A stretch of 64,000 bases of DNA from Anodontia alba (lineage: Eukaryota; Mollusca; Bivalvia; Lucinida; Lucinidae): assembly GCA_964016985.1 (NCBI GenBank), contig OZ024833.1, positions 65,519,985 to 65,583,984 of the forward strand, given 5' to 3'. The notes under the pieces are model-generated. The model worked only from the letters and a program-made list of their open reading frames with translations, was not told the DNA's origin and did no database searches. Within the stretch, counting starts at the first letter, position 1. Each line of letters begins with the position of its first letter. Shown here one piece after another: positions 1 through 8,832 of the stretch. The position numbers and the translations under genes were made by a program.

Positions 1-19
1 CCATTGAGGTTCGACTGTA
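1..19. mobile_element. Terminal end of a Pal-F (Tigger-like) element
   Basis: The first bases (GAGGTTCGACTGTA) match the right end of the complete Pal-F copy at 42059-42420, which ends GAGGTTCAACTGTA. The element body lies outside the window to the left. TA is the expected target dinucleotide of this family. Confidence 0.7.
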
Positions 20-190
20 TATGATTTTCTTAGTTCTCCAAAACATAGATTGTAGGTACTTAGTTAGAACTGCTCGACAAGGTGGTTTTAATGACCACCC
101 ACAATCTATGATTGAAGCAATATTAAGAAAAATATCACAAAATTTTGTCAGAAAAATAACATTTTTAGAGCTATTGAATATTGCTTTATA
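20..190. mobile_element. Decayed Pal-A foldback fragment with CP1 core
   Basis: It carries a diverged copy of the CP1 palindrome (AACATAGATTGTAGGTACT and its inverted partner, about 42-112) followed by the typical Pal-A right half (AAAAATATCA..., TTGAATA at about 176). The terminal inverted repeats are missing or too decayed to see. From 191 to 612 the sequence is AT-rich with no recognisable feature. Confidence 0.6.
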
Positions 191-612
191 TGACATTGGC
201 ATTGTTATTGTAATGAAAATGAATATGTAAATGTTATTAACAAAAAAAAAAAAATACATATTTCTTCATATGCATTTTTATCTTAAAATATGAGGAAATG
301 TATTTTATATTAACATATTTACTGTTCAATATATATATTACAAAATGAGAAAACTTATTTCGAAGTTCAAAAGAGTAGGAAGAAAATCACATGTAAATTA
401 GATTCAGTGTACTGTTATTTCTTTATCATTATTCTGGTTACTAAGAGGACATATGCAAATCATATGTTTCAAGTATGACTCCAATTAACACCTATATATT
501 AATGCCAGACGGTCATTATCCACTTGCTGCCTGATAGCCACAAATGTAGAAAATGTAACTATGGTCAAACCAAGACAACTATGCAGATGCTGAAGCTATA
601 GCATTTGTCCAT

Positions 613-858
613 TTAACCCTTAAAGCGCCAATCACAACAATTGTCGTCTGCTTTGTCTTCTGCCGGTTACCTTAAAAGTCATTGTTGCAAACAGTGTGGA
701 CCCAGATCAGACTGCTCCTTTAGGAGCAGTCTGATCTGGGTCTACACTGTTTGCCTATATGCAAAATGTAAGTTTGAAAAGTTTGCAAGAAGATGCAGCA
801 GACGACATAAGCAGACGACATTTTCAGATGCAGATTTTCTTGGCGCTTTAAGGGTTAA
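613..858. mobile_element. Pal-B piggyBac-like MITE with CP2 core
   Basis: TTAA stands at both ends (613-616 and 855-858). The inverted ends start CCCTTAAAGCGCCAA. Subterminal GCAGACGACA-type motifs follow on each side. The centre is a near-perfect palindrome (about 684-753) built on CAGTGTGGACCCAGATCAG with the turn GCTCCTTTAGGAGC. A TTAA duplication with CCC..GGG termini is the signature of the piggyBac superfamily. No transposase is encoded, so the copy is non-autonomous. Confidence 0.85.
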
Positions 859-1164
859 TATATCATTACTAATAAAAGTTTTATTCCACTTCAGTAGTAC
901 CAGTTTTCACCTGGAACCTTATTAGTTTCTCTTATCAGCAATGTCCTGTTGTTTAAATCATATGTGTCAGCTACTGACACTGTCCAATCATCTTTGAAGG
1001 GAAGATAGATCTCTGTGGGTACCCCATTTCTACTTCTCTCTGATAAGTGACCCCAATATTTGAGTAATTGAAAGAAAAACAATAAAACCTGACTGAAATA
1101 ACAGCAGAGTTTTCAGAAATCAAAATACACCACAACCTCTTCATAACACTATTGTTGGGGTCCA

Positions 1165-1352
1165 TAGCATAAACCGTGTTAGTTAAACAACCGTGTTATA
1201 TCCAAACAAAAAATGTATAGACTATATTGAAAAATGACCATTTATGGTCATTTTTCAAATATAATCTATACATTTTTGGGATCCATCTTTAAATCGTGTT
1301 GTATTCAAAACCATGTTATAACGAACCGTGTTATAAAGAGATTGAAGTGTAG
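1165..1352. mobile_element. Pal-V palindromic MITE (Tigger-like right end)
   Basis: A 70-bp palindrome (about 1209-1278) turns at ATGACCATTTATGGTCAT. It is flanked by several CCGTGTTATA motifs. The right end reads back as CTACACTTCAATCTCTTTAT, similar in style to the TA-flanked Pal-G ends. The left end is not clear, so the boundary is approximate. Confidence 0.6.
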
Positions 1353-1423
1353 CACCAAAAAAAAAAGTGTTGTAGCAAAAATGAATGGTTTTCTTTGAAA
1401 GAAACAAGTTTAAGATGACTAAG

Positions 1424-1568
1424 GGACATTTAAATCCATGTGGCTTCATGCAAAATGTGAACACTTGTCTTCTAAAGATGTGAATGTGCTTGCTAAAGCT
1501 TACCGTGGCTACATATGTTTATCATGTACGCATGACAACTCTGACATGTCACTGGCAAGGATAAATGA
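1424..1568 (+). CDS. Candidate exon: C-terminal half of a PHD-type zinc finger
   Basis: The frame is open from about 1423 to the junction AATGAG|GTGAGT at 1568/1569, a strong splice donor in phase 0. The peptide has W-x-H-x2-C, then about 20 residues later Y-x-C-x2-C (WLHAKC ... YICLSC). This is the spacing of the second half of a PHD finger (W, H/C and last C-x2-C ligands). The first zinc ligands would have to lie in an upstream exon, and none is visible nearby. A possible acceptor is the AAG at 1421-1423, but its pyrimidine tract is poor. PHD fingers read histone H3 tails in nuclear proteins. PHD-like fingers also occur in LINE ORF1 proteins, so this may be a host exon or a retroelement relic. 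Confidence 0.45.
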
Positions 1569-2630
1569 GGTGAGTGTAAAAATGGTTTTACTGTTTAGTC
1601 AGATTTTTTTTTTATTATTATATGGTTTTCAGGAAAGCCTCCCCTAATTTCTCCAAAATCAAAATAAAAGCAAAAATGACTCTATAAAATTTTGTTTTTA
1701 TAATTCTCTCTGACTGCTCAATTTCAGCAGCTTTTGAAATAAAATGAATCCTCTTTAGTCATTGAAAATGAACAACTTGCACAAAAAATTGTTGACAAAA
1801 TGATATTTTTGACATATCTGAGGCAAATTGCCCCAAATTTGTCAAAAATACCCTTTTGTCTGCAGATTATCTTGTAATTTTAATAAGTTAATTAGGCACA
1901 CATACAAGAAAATTATCAGTCAGTGGGGAGTTAACAAGGGTCCTAAATGAAAATGTTCCTGAAACATTTTGCACATTACTCTACAAATTATTTAATTAGT
2001 ATAAGATACTGGTAATATACATGAAGTGGATGTCTAGAGTCATGTCATAAGGCAGGATGAAAACAATGCATTATGTAAAGTTGTTATTATTATTATTTTT
2101 GTAACAGGATACTAGATAATAATATTACTAAAAGAGTTGCCAAACTACTCACCACAGCATAAGAACGAGAGTAAAGTAATTAGAAGAAACACAGAGGTCT
2201 GTGAAAGATAGTGAACATCAGAAATTTTATTATCTTATCAGAGCAAAGGAAACATTGACTTAATGTGAAATTAGTTTTCACTGATGTTGTCATAAGAAAC
2301 TGTCAGAATTTGCAGAAGCATAACAGATAAAAAAAATACATTCAATAATTAATATAAGTAAATAAACAACTACAAATCAATAATCATGCAAAAACTGTAT
2401 TTTTCACGTTTTATACAGGTCTGCAGGTATGACAAAAATCATTGTTAATGTAAACTTGTCCCCCTCTGCTTTTTAACAGTGTGTGTGCAAACACATTAAA
2501 TTCTGAATATAGAAATGAGGGTGATTCAAGTCAGTGAGATTAATTTTTTACATTAAATGAATAGGGAATTTTCTGGAGACAGCTGATAAAAAGACTTTTT
2601 GGAACCAAAAATCAGTGTCTCGCTGAAAAG

Positions 2631-2850
2631 TACCGTATTTACCATATGTATTCGGACAGACAGGCCTGAGCAAACAGTATAGATCCAGATGAGACGCCGC
2701 AAAACGCGGCGTCTCATCTGGGTCTACACTGTTTGCCACTCATCCAGCAATTTTTAGACACAACATCGGGTAGTGAATTGTACTGATTCAAATTTTAGTA
2801 CATATATGGTAAGGAGTTGAGGTGTCTGAATACTTAGGGTAAATACGGTA
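2631..2850. mobile_element. Pal-I MITE, TA target, CP2-type core
   Basis: The ends are TACCGTATTTACC and GGGTAAATACGGTA, a perfect 13-bp inverted repeat with TA at both outer edges. The interior holds the CP2 palindrome (about 2668-2741; GATCCAGATGAGACGCC, turn GCAAAACGC). TA target use with such ends fits mariner/Tigger-type MITEs. The core is related to that of the TTAA-flanked Pal-B family although the ends are unrelated. Confidence 0.8.
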
Positions 2851-2931
2851 GGAAGACTTAATGTTTCTCTGTGTGTTGAATAAGGTTCAATTTCACCACA
2901 TGGCTGTACCTTAAAATAATGAAATTACGCT

Positions 2932-3147
2932 CCAGGGCTCGTTAAGGGTCATTTCGTTAACTGTTTTAGTGGATTCAATATACACTATTCTGATATTTTT
3001 TGCTGAAAAAATGTGAGTAGCTTTTGCAGTGCAAAAGCTACTCACATTTTTTCAGCAAAAAATTTCAGCATATTTGCGTAACACTTGATTTAAATTTTAA
3101 CGAATCGTTAACTAACGACATCGTTAGTTTTGAACAACTGGGCCCAG
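2932..3147. mobile_element. Pal-D foldback element, left end worn
   Basis: The right end GAACAACTGGGCCC and the central palindrome (about 2997-3063; ATGTGAGTAGCTTTTGCA and its inverse) match the complete copy at 32352-32595. The left GGGCCCAGTTGTTC end is mostly missing; only CGTTAAGGGTCATTTCGTTA and what follows is kept. Confidence 0.75.
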
Positions 3148-3481
3148 GACCGTAAGACTAGAAATTGACCAAACAGATGTAATGCATCATATTACTCATC
3201 TTGGCTAACATTTCACAGCCTTTATAAATAATGATTAAAAATTTCTGAAGGGTAGTCAAACCTGCTATTAGGGAATTTTTGCACTCTTAAACTACTGTTT
3301 CAACTAACAAGGCTGGAGGTGGGGGGCATCTGTGCACTATTGATCCATTTCTTCTTTCTTTCTGATTAGTATTATATTTTTTTTAATTGTTCTTGTTTAC
3401 CTTGTCGTTGATTAAAAAATAGAAAATGCATACAACAAAATCCAAACAATAATCAAACATTTGTTTTTCTAAAATTACTTG

Positions 3482-3694
3482 TTAACGCTTAGCACTCTGG
3501 GTAAAATTTTCAGCAGACGACATTTTGAAATATTTTTCTTATTTTTCTCAGAAAACAGGATTTGACATTTCATGCAAATTGTCTCCTAAGGAGACAATTT
3601 GCATGAAATGTCAAACCCTGTTTTCTGGGAAAAATAAGAAAAATATCATCAATCTGTCGTCTGCTGAAAATGCCCAGAGAGTGGTAAAGGTTAA
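3482..3694. mobile_element. Pal-C MITE with CP3 core, TTAA target
   Basis: TTAA is at 3482-3485 and 3691-3694. The ends are inverted, as in TTAACCTTTACCACTCTC read from the right. Subterminal GCAGACGACA is present. The core CP3 (about 3535-3636) is a long near-perfect palindrome around TTTCATGCAAATTGTCTCC, with turn CTCCTAAGGAG. It is non-coding and piggyBac-like by target site. Confidence 0.8.
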
Positions 3695-3849
3695 ACTGTT
3701 AATTTTGATGATCTAAGATGATCTGAATTGTGGTCTGTGGTGGTCTGTGGTATTTAGATCCACCCCTTACAGATATATCTGGAGCTATGAATATAAAGAA
3801 TTCATTGCAAAATGAGTATTTGGGAGCCATGGTTTAAAGACGATCATGA

Positions 3850-3985
3850 CGGTTTGGTGTTTTACGTCCCTTTCAACATTGTTTAAGTCATATATAAATG
3901 AAGCATGAGCTGAATTCCTGTTCCAGCAGGATTCAAGCCTGGGACCTTGTGATCCAAAATCAGGAGTGCTAACCACTCGGACACT
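3850..3985 (-). repeat. tRNA-derived SINE (family 4)
   Basis: On the minus strand, a tRNA-like head has an A-box-like GAGTGGTTAGCACTCC and a B-box-like GCTTGAATCCTGC. It is followed by a body and a tail of the type GGGACGTAAAACACC. These are the parts of a tRNA-headed SINE. It is transcribed by RNA polymerase III in principle and is mobilised by a LINE partner. Confidence 0.65.
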
Positions 3986-4049
3986 TCTACTATGGCTTCA
4001 TAGTGTTATATCCAGACCAATGTCATAGCTGTAGATAGAGGCATCAGGG

Positions 4050-4170
4050 AAATATTTTTTATTATTTCTCTATGAAAACATATGTTGTGGGCCCTCATTA
4101 GTAGATCCTTGGTGAGGCACTTCTAATGAGCACCACAACAAATGTTTTCATGGAGAACTGGAGAAAATTA
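4050..4170. repeat. CP1-type palindrome fragment
   Basis: CATATGTTGTGGGCCCTCAT and its inverted partner (about 4079-4146) sit inside TTATTTCTCTATGAAAACA-type flanks. This is a degraded copy of the CP1 module without recognisable element ends. Confidence 0.6.
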
Positions 4171-4195
4171 TCACAGAATCATCGTACACACCTCC

Positions 4196-4390
4196 TTAAC
4201 CCTTGTCCTGCTGAATAAATTAAGATGCCATGCCCACTTCTAATTTTCAGCCAATCAGATTACTTGATCCACATTGTTGCTGTAAAATCACATACTTTAT
4301 GGAAAACAGTGTAGATCCAGATCAGTTGGCTCTGGATCTACACTGTTTGCCAAGGCAGGGTATATCCAGGTTCAGCAGGATAAGGGTTAA
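4196..4390. mobile_element. Pal-B' piggyBac-like MITE (CCCTTGTCCTGCTGAA ends)
   Basis: TTAA lies at both ends (4196-4199, 4387-4390), with inverted ends CCCTTGTCCTGCTGAA and TTCAGCAGGATAAGGG. The core is a short CP2-type palindrome (GTAGATCCAGATCAGTTGG). It lies in the opposite orientation to the copy at 5666-5879. Confidence 0.85.
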
Positions 4391-4444
4391 CAACTCCTCT
4401 GGTCATTTATTAGCAAAAATATGGTAAATAAATGTCTTCTTGTT

Positions 4445-4620
4445 TGTTTGGTTTATTTGGGTTTTACATCACTTCAACAATCTTTCATATCATGATGTCT
4501 GGCTGTGGCAGGGAGCTCAATGCTCACTTTCTGAGTGCTGCCTCACTGAAATATCATGACCCAGACACATGATGTGATATTCCTAGAAGCCACATTGTAC
4601 TGACACCAGGCTGACCAGTT
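4445..4620 (-). repeat. Possible SINE/retroposon 3' fragment
   Basis: Read on the minus strand it ends with GTGATGTAAAACCCA, like the tail of the SINE at 3850-3985 (GACGTAAAACACC). It contains a short internal inverted repeat around ATCATGACCCAGACACATGA. No promoter boxes are visible, so the class is uncertain. Confidence 0.35.
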
Positions 4621-4653
4621 CTGATTCCTAGCTCTACTCAGCTAGTACAATTT

Positions 4654-4905
4654 TTTACCCTTAAAATGCCAAGAAAACCTGCATCTGAAAATGTTGTCTG
4701 TTTATCATATTATATGTCATCTGCTGAATATTCTTGCAAACTTTACAAACCTGTTTTTGCATACAGGCAAACATGTGGACCTTGATCAGACTGCTCCTTG
4801 AGGAGCAGTCTGATCTGGGTCCACACTGTTTGCAAAAATGACTTAAAATCAAAAGCAGATGACAAAGCAGACGACAATCGTTGTGAATGGCAGTTTAAGG
4901 GTTAA
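4654..4905. mobile_element. Pal-B piggyBac-like MITE, left TTAA mutated
   Basis: The right end AAGGGTTAA (to 4905) is intact; the left end is TTTTACCCTTAAAATGCC. CP2 core at about 4770-4834 with turn GCTCCTTGAGGAGC. Same family as 613-858. It abuts a truncated tRNA-like SINE head. Confidence 0.8.
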
Positions 4906-4909
4906 AGCC

Positions 4910-4985
4910 TTTGGTATGACTCTGCTAGGGATCACACCCACGACCTCCTGGTCCCAAAGGATACTCTACCATTTCAAGCTAGACT
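4910..4985 (-). repeat. Truncated tRNA-like SINE head
   Basis: On the minus strand a GAAATGGTAGAGTATCC stretch (A-box-like) is followed by GGGTGTGATCCC (B-box-like) about 35 bases later. The body and tail are missing, apparently cut off by the Pal-B element ending at 4905. It is not a functional tRNA: the acceptor ends do not pair. Confidence 0.5.
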
Positions 4986-5006
4986 GAGTGTACTGACAAA
5001 TAAATA

Positions 5007-5101
5007 CCTTCACTTTATCTCTTCTGTGGTGTGGTCTGAAGAACAAGGTCTGAGCAGTTGCCACTCCTAAAACTGTGACTAACAGAAACCACTTCATATT
5101 G
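5007..5101 (-). CDS. Candidate exon: start codon and signal peptide of a secreted protein
   Basis: On the minus strand a pyrimidine-rich tract ending TTTGTTTTTCAG (AG at 5103-5102) precedes CAAT and an ATG at 5097. The peptide starts MKWFLLVTVLGVATAQ, a classic short signal peptide (charged N-end, hydrophobic core, small residues at the -3/-1 positions). It then runs into TLFFRPHHRRDK. The frame meets two possible donors, AAA|GTGAAG at 5013 and AAG|GTATTT at 5007. So this looks like exon 2 of a gene with a non-coding first exon upstream (at higher coordinates) and the mature part encoded at lower coordinates or beyond. I do not recognise the protein. A piggyBac-like MITE starts only 16 bases upstream of the acceptor. 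Confidence 0.5.
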
Positions 5102-5119
5102 CTGAAAAACAAAAGAGGT

Positions 5120-5367
5120 TTAACCCTTAAAGCGCCAAGAAAAACTGCATCTGAAAATGTCGTCTGTTTATGTATGTCATCTGCTGAATATTCTTGCAAA
5201 CTTTTCAAACCTATTTTGCATGTAGGCAAACAGAGTGGACCCAGATCAGACTGCTCCTAAAGGAGCAGTCTGATCTGAGTCCACACTGTTTGCAGAAGTG
5301 ACTTTTAAAGTAACCAGCAAAAGACAAAGCAGACGACAATAGTTGTGACTGGCGCTTTAAGGTTTAA
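5120..5367. mobile_element. Pal-B piggyBac-like MITE next to a splice acceptor
   Basis: TTAA at 5120-5123 and 5364-5367; inverted ends CCCTTAAAGCGCCAAG and TGGCGCTTTAAGG. CP2 core (about 5229-5293) with turn GCTCCTAAAGGAGC. Its left edge lies just outside the pyrimidine tract of the minus-strand acceptor at 5102-5103, so the branch point of that intron would have to be inside this element. Confidence 0.85.
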
Positions 5368-5665
5368 TAGTGCATACACTCTAGCTATAGAGAAGAGAGG
5401 TAAAACTGAACCCTCGTTACAAAGACAGCATTTGTTCCCAAAGATGTTGACATTAAAATGAATTTGCTTTTGTAAAGAATCCTTAATGGACAGAATGATA
5501 TGTAAGAAAGATCTTGTTTAATTCTTATTTCCTCATAGACCATATGTTTTTGAACCATATGTTTTTGATATTTGTTAGAATTGCCTACTGAGGCGATTCT
5601 AACAAATAGCCAAAACATATGTTGCTTGAAGTTTTAATGCAATATTCTTGCATAATTTCTCATTA

Positions 5666-5879
5666 TTAACCCTTGTCCTACTGAACCTGGATATACCCTG
5701 TCTTTGCAAACAGTGTAGATCCAGATCAGTTGGCTTCTGAAGAAACCAACTGATCTGGATCTGCACTATTTGCCAGTAAGTATGTGAATTTATAGCAACA
5801 ATCTGGATCAAGTTATCTGATTGGCTAAAAATTAGAAGTAGGCGTGGCATCTTAATTTATTCAGTAGGACAAGGGTTAA
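5666..5879. mobile_element. Pal-B' MITE nested in Pal-G
   Basis: TTAA at 5666-5669 and 5876-5879, inverted ends CCCTTGTCCTACTGAA and TTCAGTAGGACAAGGG. The core palindrome GTAGATCCAGATCAGTTGG turns at about 5737. It splits the Pal-G arm. Confidence 0.85.
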
Positions 5880-5919
5880 CTGTCACATCTTGAGCAAAGG
5901 TTTCATGACCTTCAAATTG

Positions 5920-6228
5920 TTGCCGGCCTCGGTGGCTCAGTTGGTTGCACCGTCCGACTGGAGACCAGAAGGTCGCGGGTTCAACCCCCGCCGAGGTCGG
6001 CAACATTCTTTCGTGGAGATTGATCATGAAATATTTTCTACGGTCATTCTCTCCCTTCTGCTGATTCAAGAAGGGCAGTTGTCAATTTCTGGCGAAAGAA
6101 TGTGCACAATACTGGTTAACCACTTAGAGGACTAAGCCTGTCCAGTACACGTGTGGTTAGGTAAACTGACTGCGCTCGACATGACCCCATTAGGTTGACT
6201 GGGTCGTAAAACCTCAACACAAACAAAA
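5920..6228 (+). repeat. Full-length tRNA-derived SINE (family 1) with 12-bp target duplication
   Basis: The head has an A box (GTGGCTCAGTTGG) and a B box (GGGTTCAACCCCC), and paired acceptor-like ends GCCGGCCTCGG / CCGAGGTCGGC. A body with TTTCGTGGAGATTGATCATG follows, and a tail GGTCGTAAAACCTCAACAC ends in short A-rich sequence. The 12-bp duplication ACCTTCAAATTG flanks it (5908-5919 and 6229-6240). Such SINEs are transcribed by Pol III and inserted by LINE target-primed reverse transcription. The conserved tail resembles that of V-SINE-like molluscan SINEs, but I cannot assign it without a search. Confidence 0.9.
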
Positions 6229-6924
6229 ACCTTCAAATTGCCATTATAACGAATTTTGTCATTGTGTCGAATGTCGGTATAAAGAGGATTGACTGTATCA
6301 GGTAAGTTAGAAGCAGCTCAATATGGACTTCTAATAAGTACCAGTAGTATTCAGGAGTATTCAGGAAGGAAGTTAGGCATATTTGGAGTAATCAAGCATA
6401 GTCAAGACGTGACAATGGCTGATTATAGAAATTGATACATGTAACTACAACTAAAATTATATGTAAAACACAGGTAAACAGCACTACTGTTTTACAAAAT
6501 TTAATATCAGATTAAAAATATGTACATACTAACATAGTCATACATATGACATACATACTGTCATAAAATACCAGTATTAAAAAGTCGAATCTGTAAAAAA
6601 TCAAATCAGTAGGATAAGGCCACAGTTTGTTTTTTTTATTTTTATATTTACTGGAGAGCCTACCCTTTGATTTTAGCCTCTCCGGAAAAATAAATTTGCA
6701 TTTCAATTTTTATTTTTATTTTATGTCTTTACCCTTCAAATTTAAGGCTGAAATATTGCCTTTTTACATGTATTTTTAAAATTATTTTATTTCATCGACC
6801 CAACTTTTTCACATTTTTATTTTTATTCCTACCTCCCAACAGCAACTTTTTAAGAAATCTCCCATAAAACTAAAGATGAAAGATCTGGTATAAAAGATGC
6901 CTATAGTAAATCTTGTGTATGCAT

Positions 6925-7135
6925 TTAACCCTTAAAGCGCCAATCACAACTGCAGCAGAGGACATTTTGAAATATGTTTTTTTTATTTTTCAAAGAAAAC
7001 AAGTCTTGATATTTCATGTGAATCATCTGCTTGGCAGATGATTCACATGAAATATCTTGTTTTCTTTAAAAAATTAAAAAAAAAAAAAAAAAAATGTCAT
7101 CTGCTACAAATTTTGCCTGGTGCTTTAAGGGTTAA
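6925..7135. mobile_element. Chimeric MITE: Pal-B ends with CP3 core
   Basis: TTAA at 6925-6928 and 7132-7135 with Pal-B ends CCCTTAAAGCGCCAATC and GGTGCTTTAAGGG. The centre (about 6976-7075) is instead the CP3 palindrome (TATTTCATGTGAATCATCTG, turn CTGCTTGGCAG), typical of Pal-C. A long A-run lies in the right arm. Confidence 0.8.
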
Positions 7136-7303
7136 AACATTTCAGTAATTTTGTTTGCAAAGTGTTAAGCAAGTAAAAATTTGCAACTGTTAGTAATTTT
7201 AGAGATTTATTAAGAGGACAAGTTTCATGCTCAGCCGTGTTAAGCAAGAAAAAAGTTTTATAAGTTGTGTTATTGTTTTGTTTGTTGGATACTCTCTGGC
7301 ACT

Positions 7304-7504
7304 TAGACTGGCTCCAGTCTCCAGTGACTAAATATTTTTCTCATAATCCTGAAAGATAAAATCAAAAAATATCATGACTATAAAGGCTGGTCACTAGTGA
7401 CCAGCCTTTATAATCTTGACATTACTTTGATTTTATTTTAGTGGATTATTAAACAGATTATCAGAAAAAAAAAAATTTAGTCACTGGAGACCGAAGACAG
7501 TCTA
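7304..7504. mobile_element. Pal-S MITE, Mutator-like, 9-bp target duplication
   Basis: The ends are TAGACTGGCTCCAGTCTCC and GGAGACCGAAGACAGTCTA. The centre is a palindrome TATAAAGGCTGGTCACTAGT at about 7380-7413. Flanking 9-mers TCTGGCACT (7295-7303) and TTTGACACT (7505-7513) agree at 7 of 9 positions. A 9-bp duplication with long inverted ends is typical of the Mutator superfamily. A second copy is at 21677-22300. Confidence 0.7.
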
Positions 7505-7546
7505 TTTGACACTGTGATCACCTTATTAGGGAAGACAGCTAGTTAC

Positions 7547-7824
7547 CATCACGAAAACATGCCTATATAGTTCTGACCCCCTTAAACCCCACTTTTATAT
7601 AGTAAAACTGGGGTTTACAGGGATATACATTATTTTTGTTATTTCTGCTCAAAAACATAGATTGTGGGTACTCGTTAGAACTGCCTCGATGAGGCGGTTC
7701 TAATGAGTACCCACAATCTATGTTTTGAGCAGAAATATGAAAAATATCAGAATTTTTATCTGAAAAATTGCCATTTTTGGTGATAAAATGTTCAATGTAT
7801 TTGAATAGGCGTGTTTTCGTAATG
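7547..7824 (+). mobile_element. Pal-A foldback element
   Basis: The ends are CATCACGAAAACATGCCTAT and the inverse of CATTACGAAAACACGCCTAT. There are two hairpins: a small one near the left end (AACCCCACTTTTATATAG.. paired with ..CTGGGGTT) and the large CP1 core (about 7650-7730; GTGGGTACTCGTTAGAACTG, turn GCCTCGATGAGGC). The small hairpin gives the element a direction. No coding capacity. Confidence 0.85.
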
Positions 7825-7992
7825 CTTTGCCTTTCATTGGTTGTACTGTCTGTCAAGGTTTGTTTGTTCTTCCTCTTCATGTCATTTTTTTTCTTTTCCC
7901 AAACTTACGATCTGCTATTTGAAATGTTCTATCTACTATTTTGTACTTTTAGTTTTATTGTTATTCTATTGTAAAGTAAAACTTAAACACTA

Positions 7993-8377
7993 TACCGTAT
8001 TCGACCTAATTACCACACCATGGGCTCACTGGTTTTTCACAATTACTGGGAAAACTTGTGGTAAAATATGTATCCACCTATACTAAGGGTACCCTTAAAA
8101 AAAGATCAGTGATGGACTTATCTAATAATTCTTATGCGATGTTTTGTGTGTGTGTGTGTGTGTGTGTTTTTTTTTTATATTTTGACTTTCTTTATAAAAG
8201 CATATGTTGTAGGTACTCATTTGAATTCCCATCAGCAAATCGATGCAATTCAAATGGGTATCTATAACATACGCCTTTATAAAGAAGTAGATAAAAAGTA
8301 TGCTGGCTGTAATCTGAAGACAACTGCTTGACTGAGCGCTTATAGGAGCATGTGTTGTAATTAGGTCGAATACGGTA
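7993..8377. mobile_element. Pal-H MITE, TA target, CP1-type core
   Basis: TA at both outer edges, with ends CCGTATTCGACCTAATTAC and GTAATTAGGTCGAATACGG (19-bp perfect inverted repeat). The core (about 8199-8283) is a worn CP1-type palindrome, CATATGTTGTAGGTACTCAT. A (GT)n run lies at 8143-8167. The second copy is at 21877-22229. Confidence 0.85.
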
Positions 8378-8601
8378 TATATATATTTCAAGCATTTTTT
8401 TTCAAGACTTCAGGTGCTTTTGATACTTTTCTCATACTTCTGAAATTCACATTTTTTACAAAAAAAAAAAAAAAAAGAAACATTCAGCAACAGACCGACC
8501 ACTCTCTTTTAGATAAGGTTGGGTACGAGGAAACAAACATCTTTTTAAGGTTAGCCTTAAGTGATCAGCAGTAAACTGTGTGTGGTGACATTGGGGAAAA
8601 T

Positions 8602-8832
8602 TTAACCCTTAAACTGCCAGCCACAACAATTGTCGTCTGCTTTGTCATCTGCTTGTGGTTTTAAAAGTCATCTCTGCAAACAGTGTGGACCCAGATCAGC
8701 CAGTCTGATCTGGGTCCACACTGTTTGCCGGTATGTAAAAAACAGATTTGAAATATTTGCAGTAATATTCAGCAGACGACATAAACAGATGTCATTTTCA
8801 GATGCAGGTTTTTTTGGCGTTTTAAGGGTTAA
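8602..8832. mobile_element. Pal-B piggyBac-like MITE
   Basis: TTAA at 8602-8605 and 8829-8832, inverted ends CCCTTAAACTGCCAGCC and TTGGCGTTTTAAGGG. The CP2 core (about 8677-8729) has a shortened turn, CAGATCAGCCAGTCTGATCT. Confidence 0.85.

Larger units (their letters stand above)
5401..6297. mobile_element. Pal-G Tigger-like MITE split by two later insertions
   Basis: The left end CTGAACCCTCGTTACAA and the right end TATAAAGAGGATTGACTGTA match the two ends of the uninterrupted Pal-G copy at 24300-24617. The core (about 5560-5626) is a CP1-like palindrome, GTTAGAATTGCCTACTGAGG. The right arm is interrupted by a Pal-B' (5666-5879) and then by a SINE (5920-6228). Removing both restores a typical Pal-G of about 350 bp. 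Confidence 0.8.

Noticed and set aside
5920..6000. Functional tRNA gene
   Set aside because: The sequence is the head of a SINE with body, tail and target duplication, and is repeated at four other places.
5857..6069. Repeated small frame also seen near 41067, 44913 and 63203
   Set aside because: It is the SINE read in either direction; the similarity of the peptides reflects DNA repeat copies.
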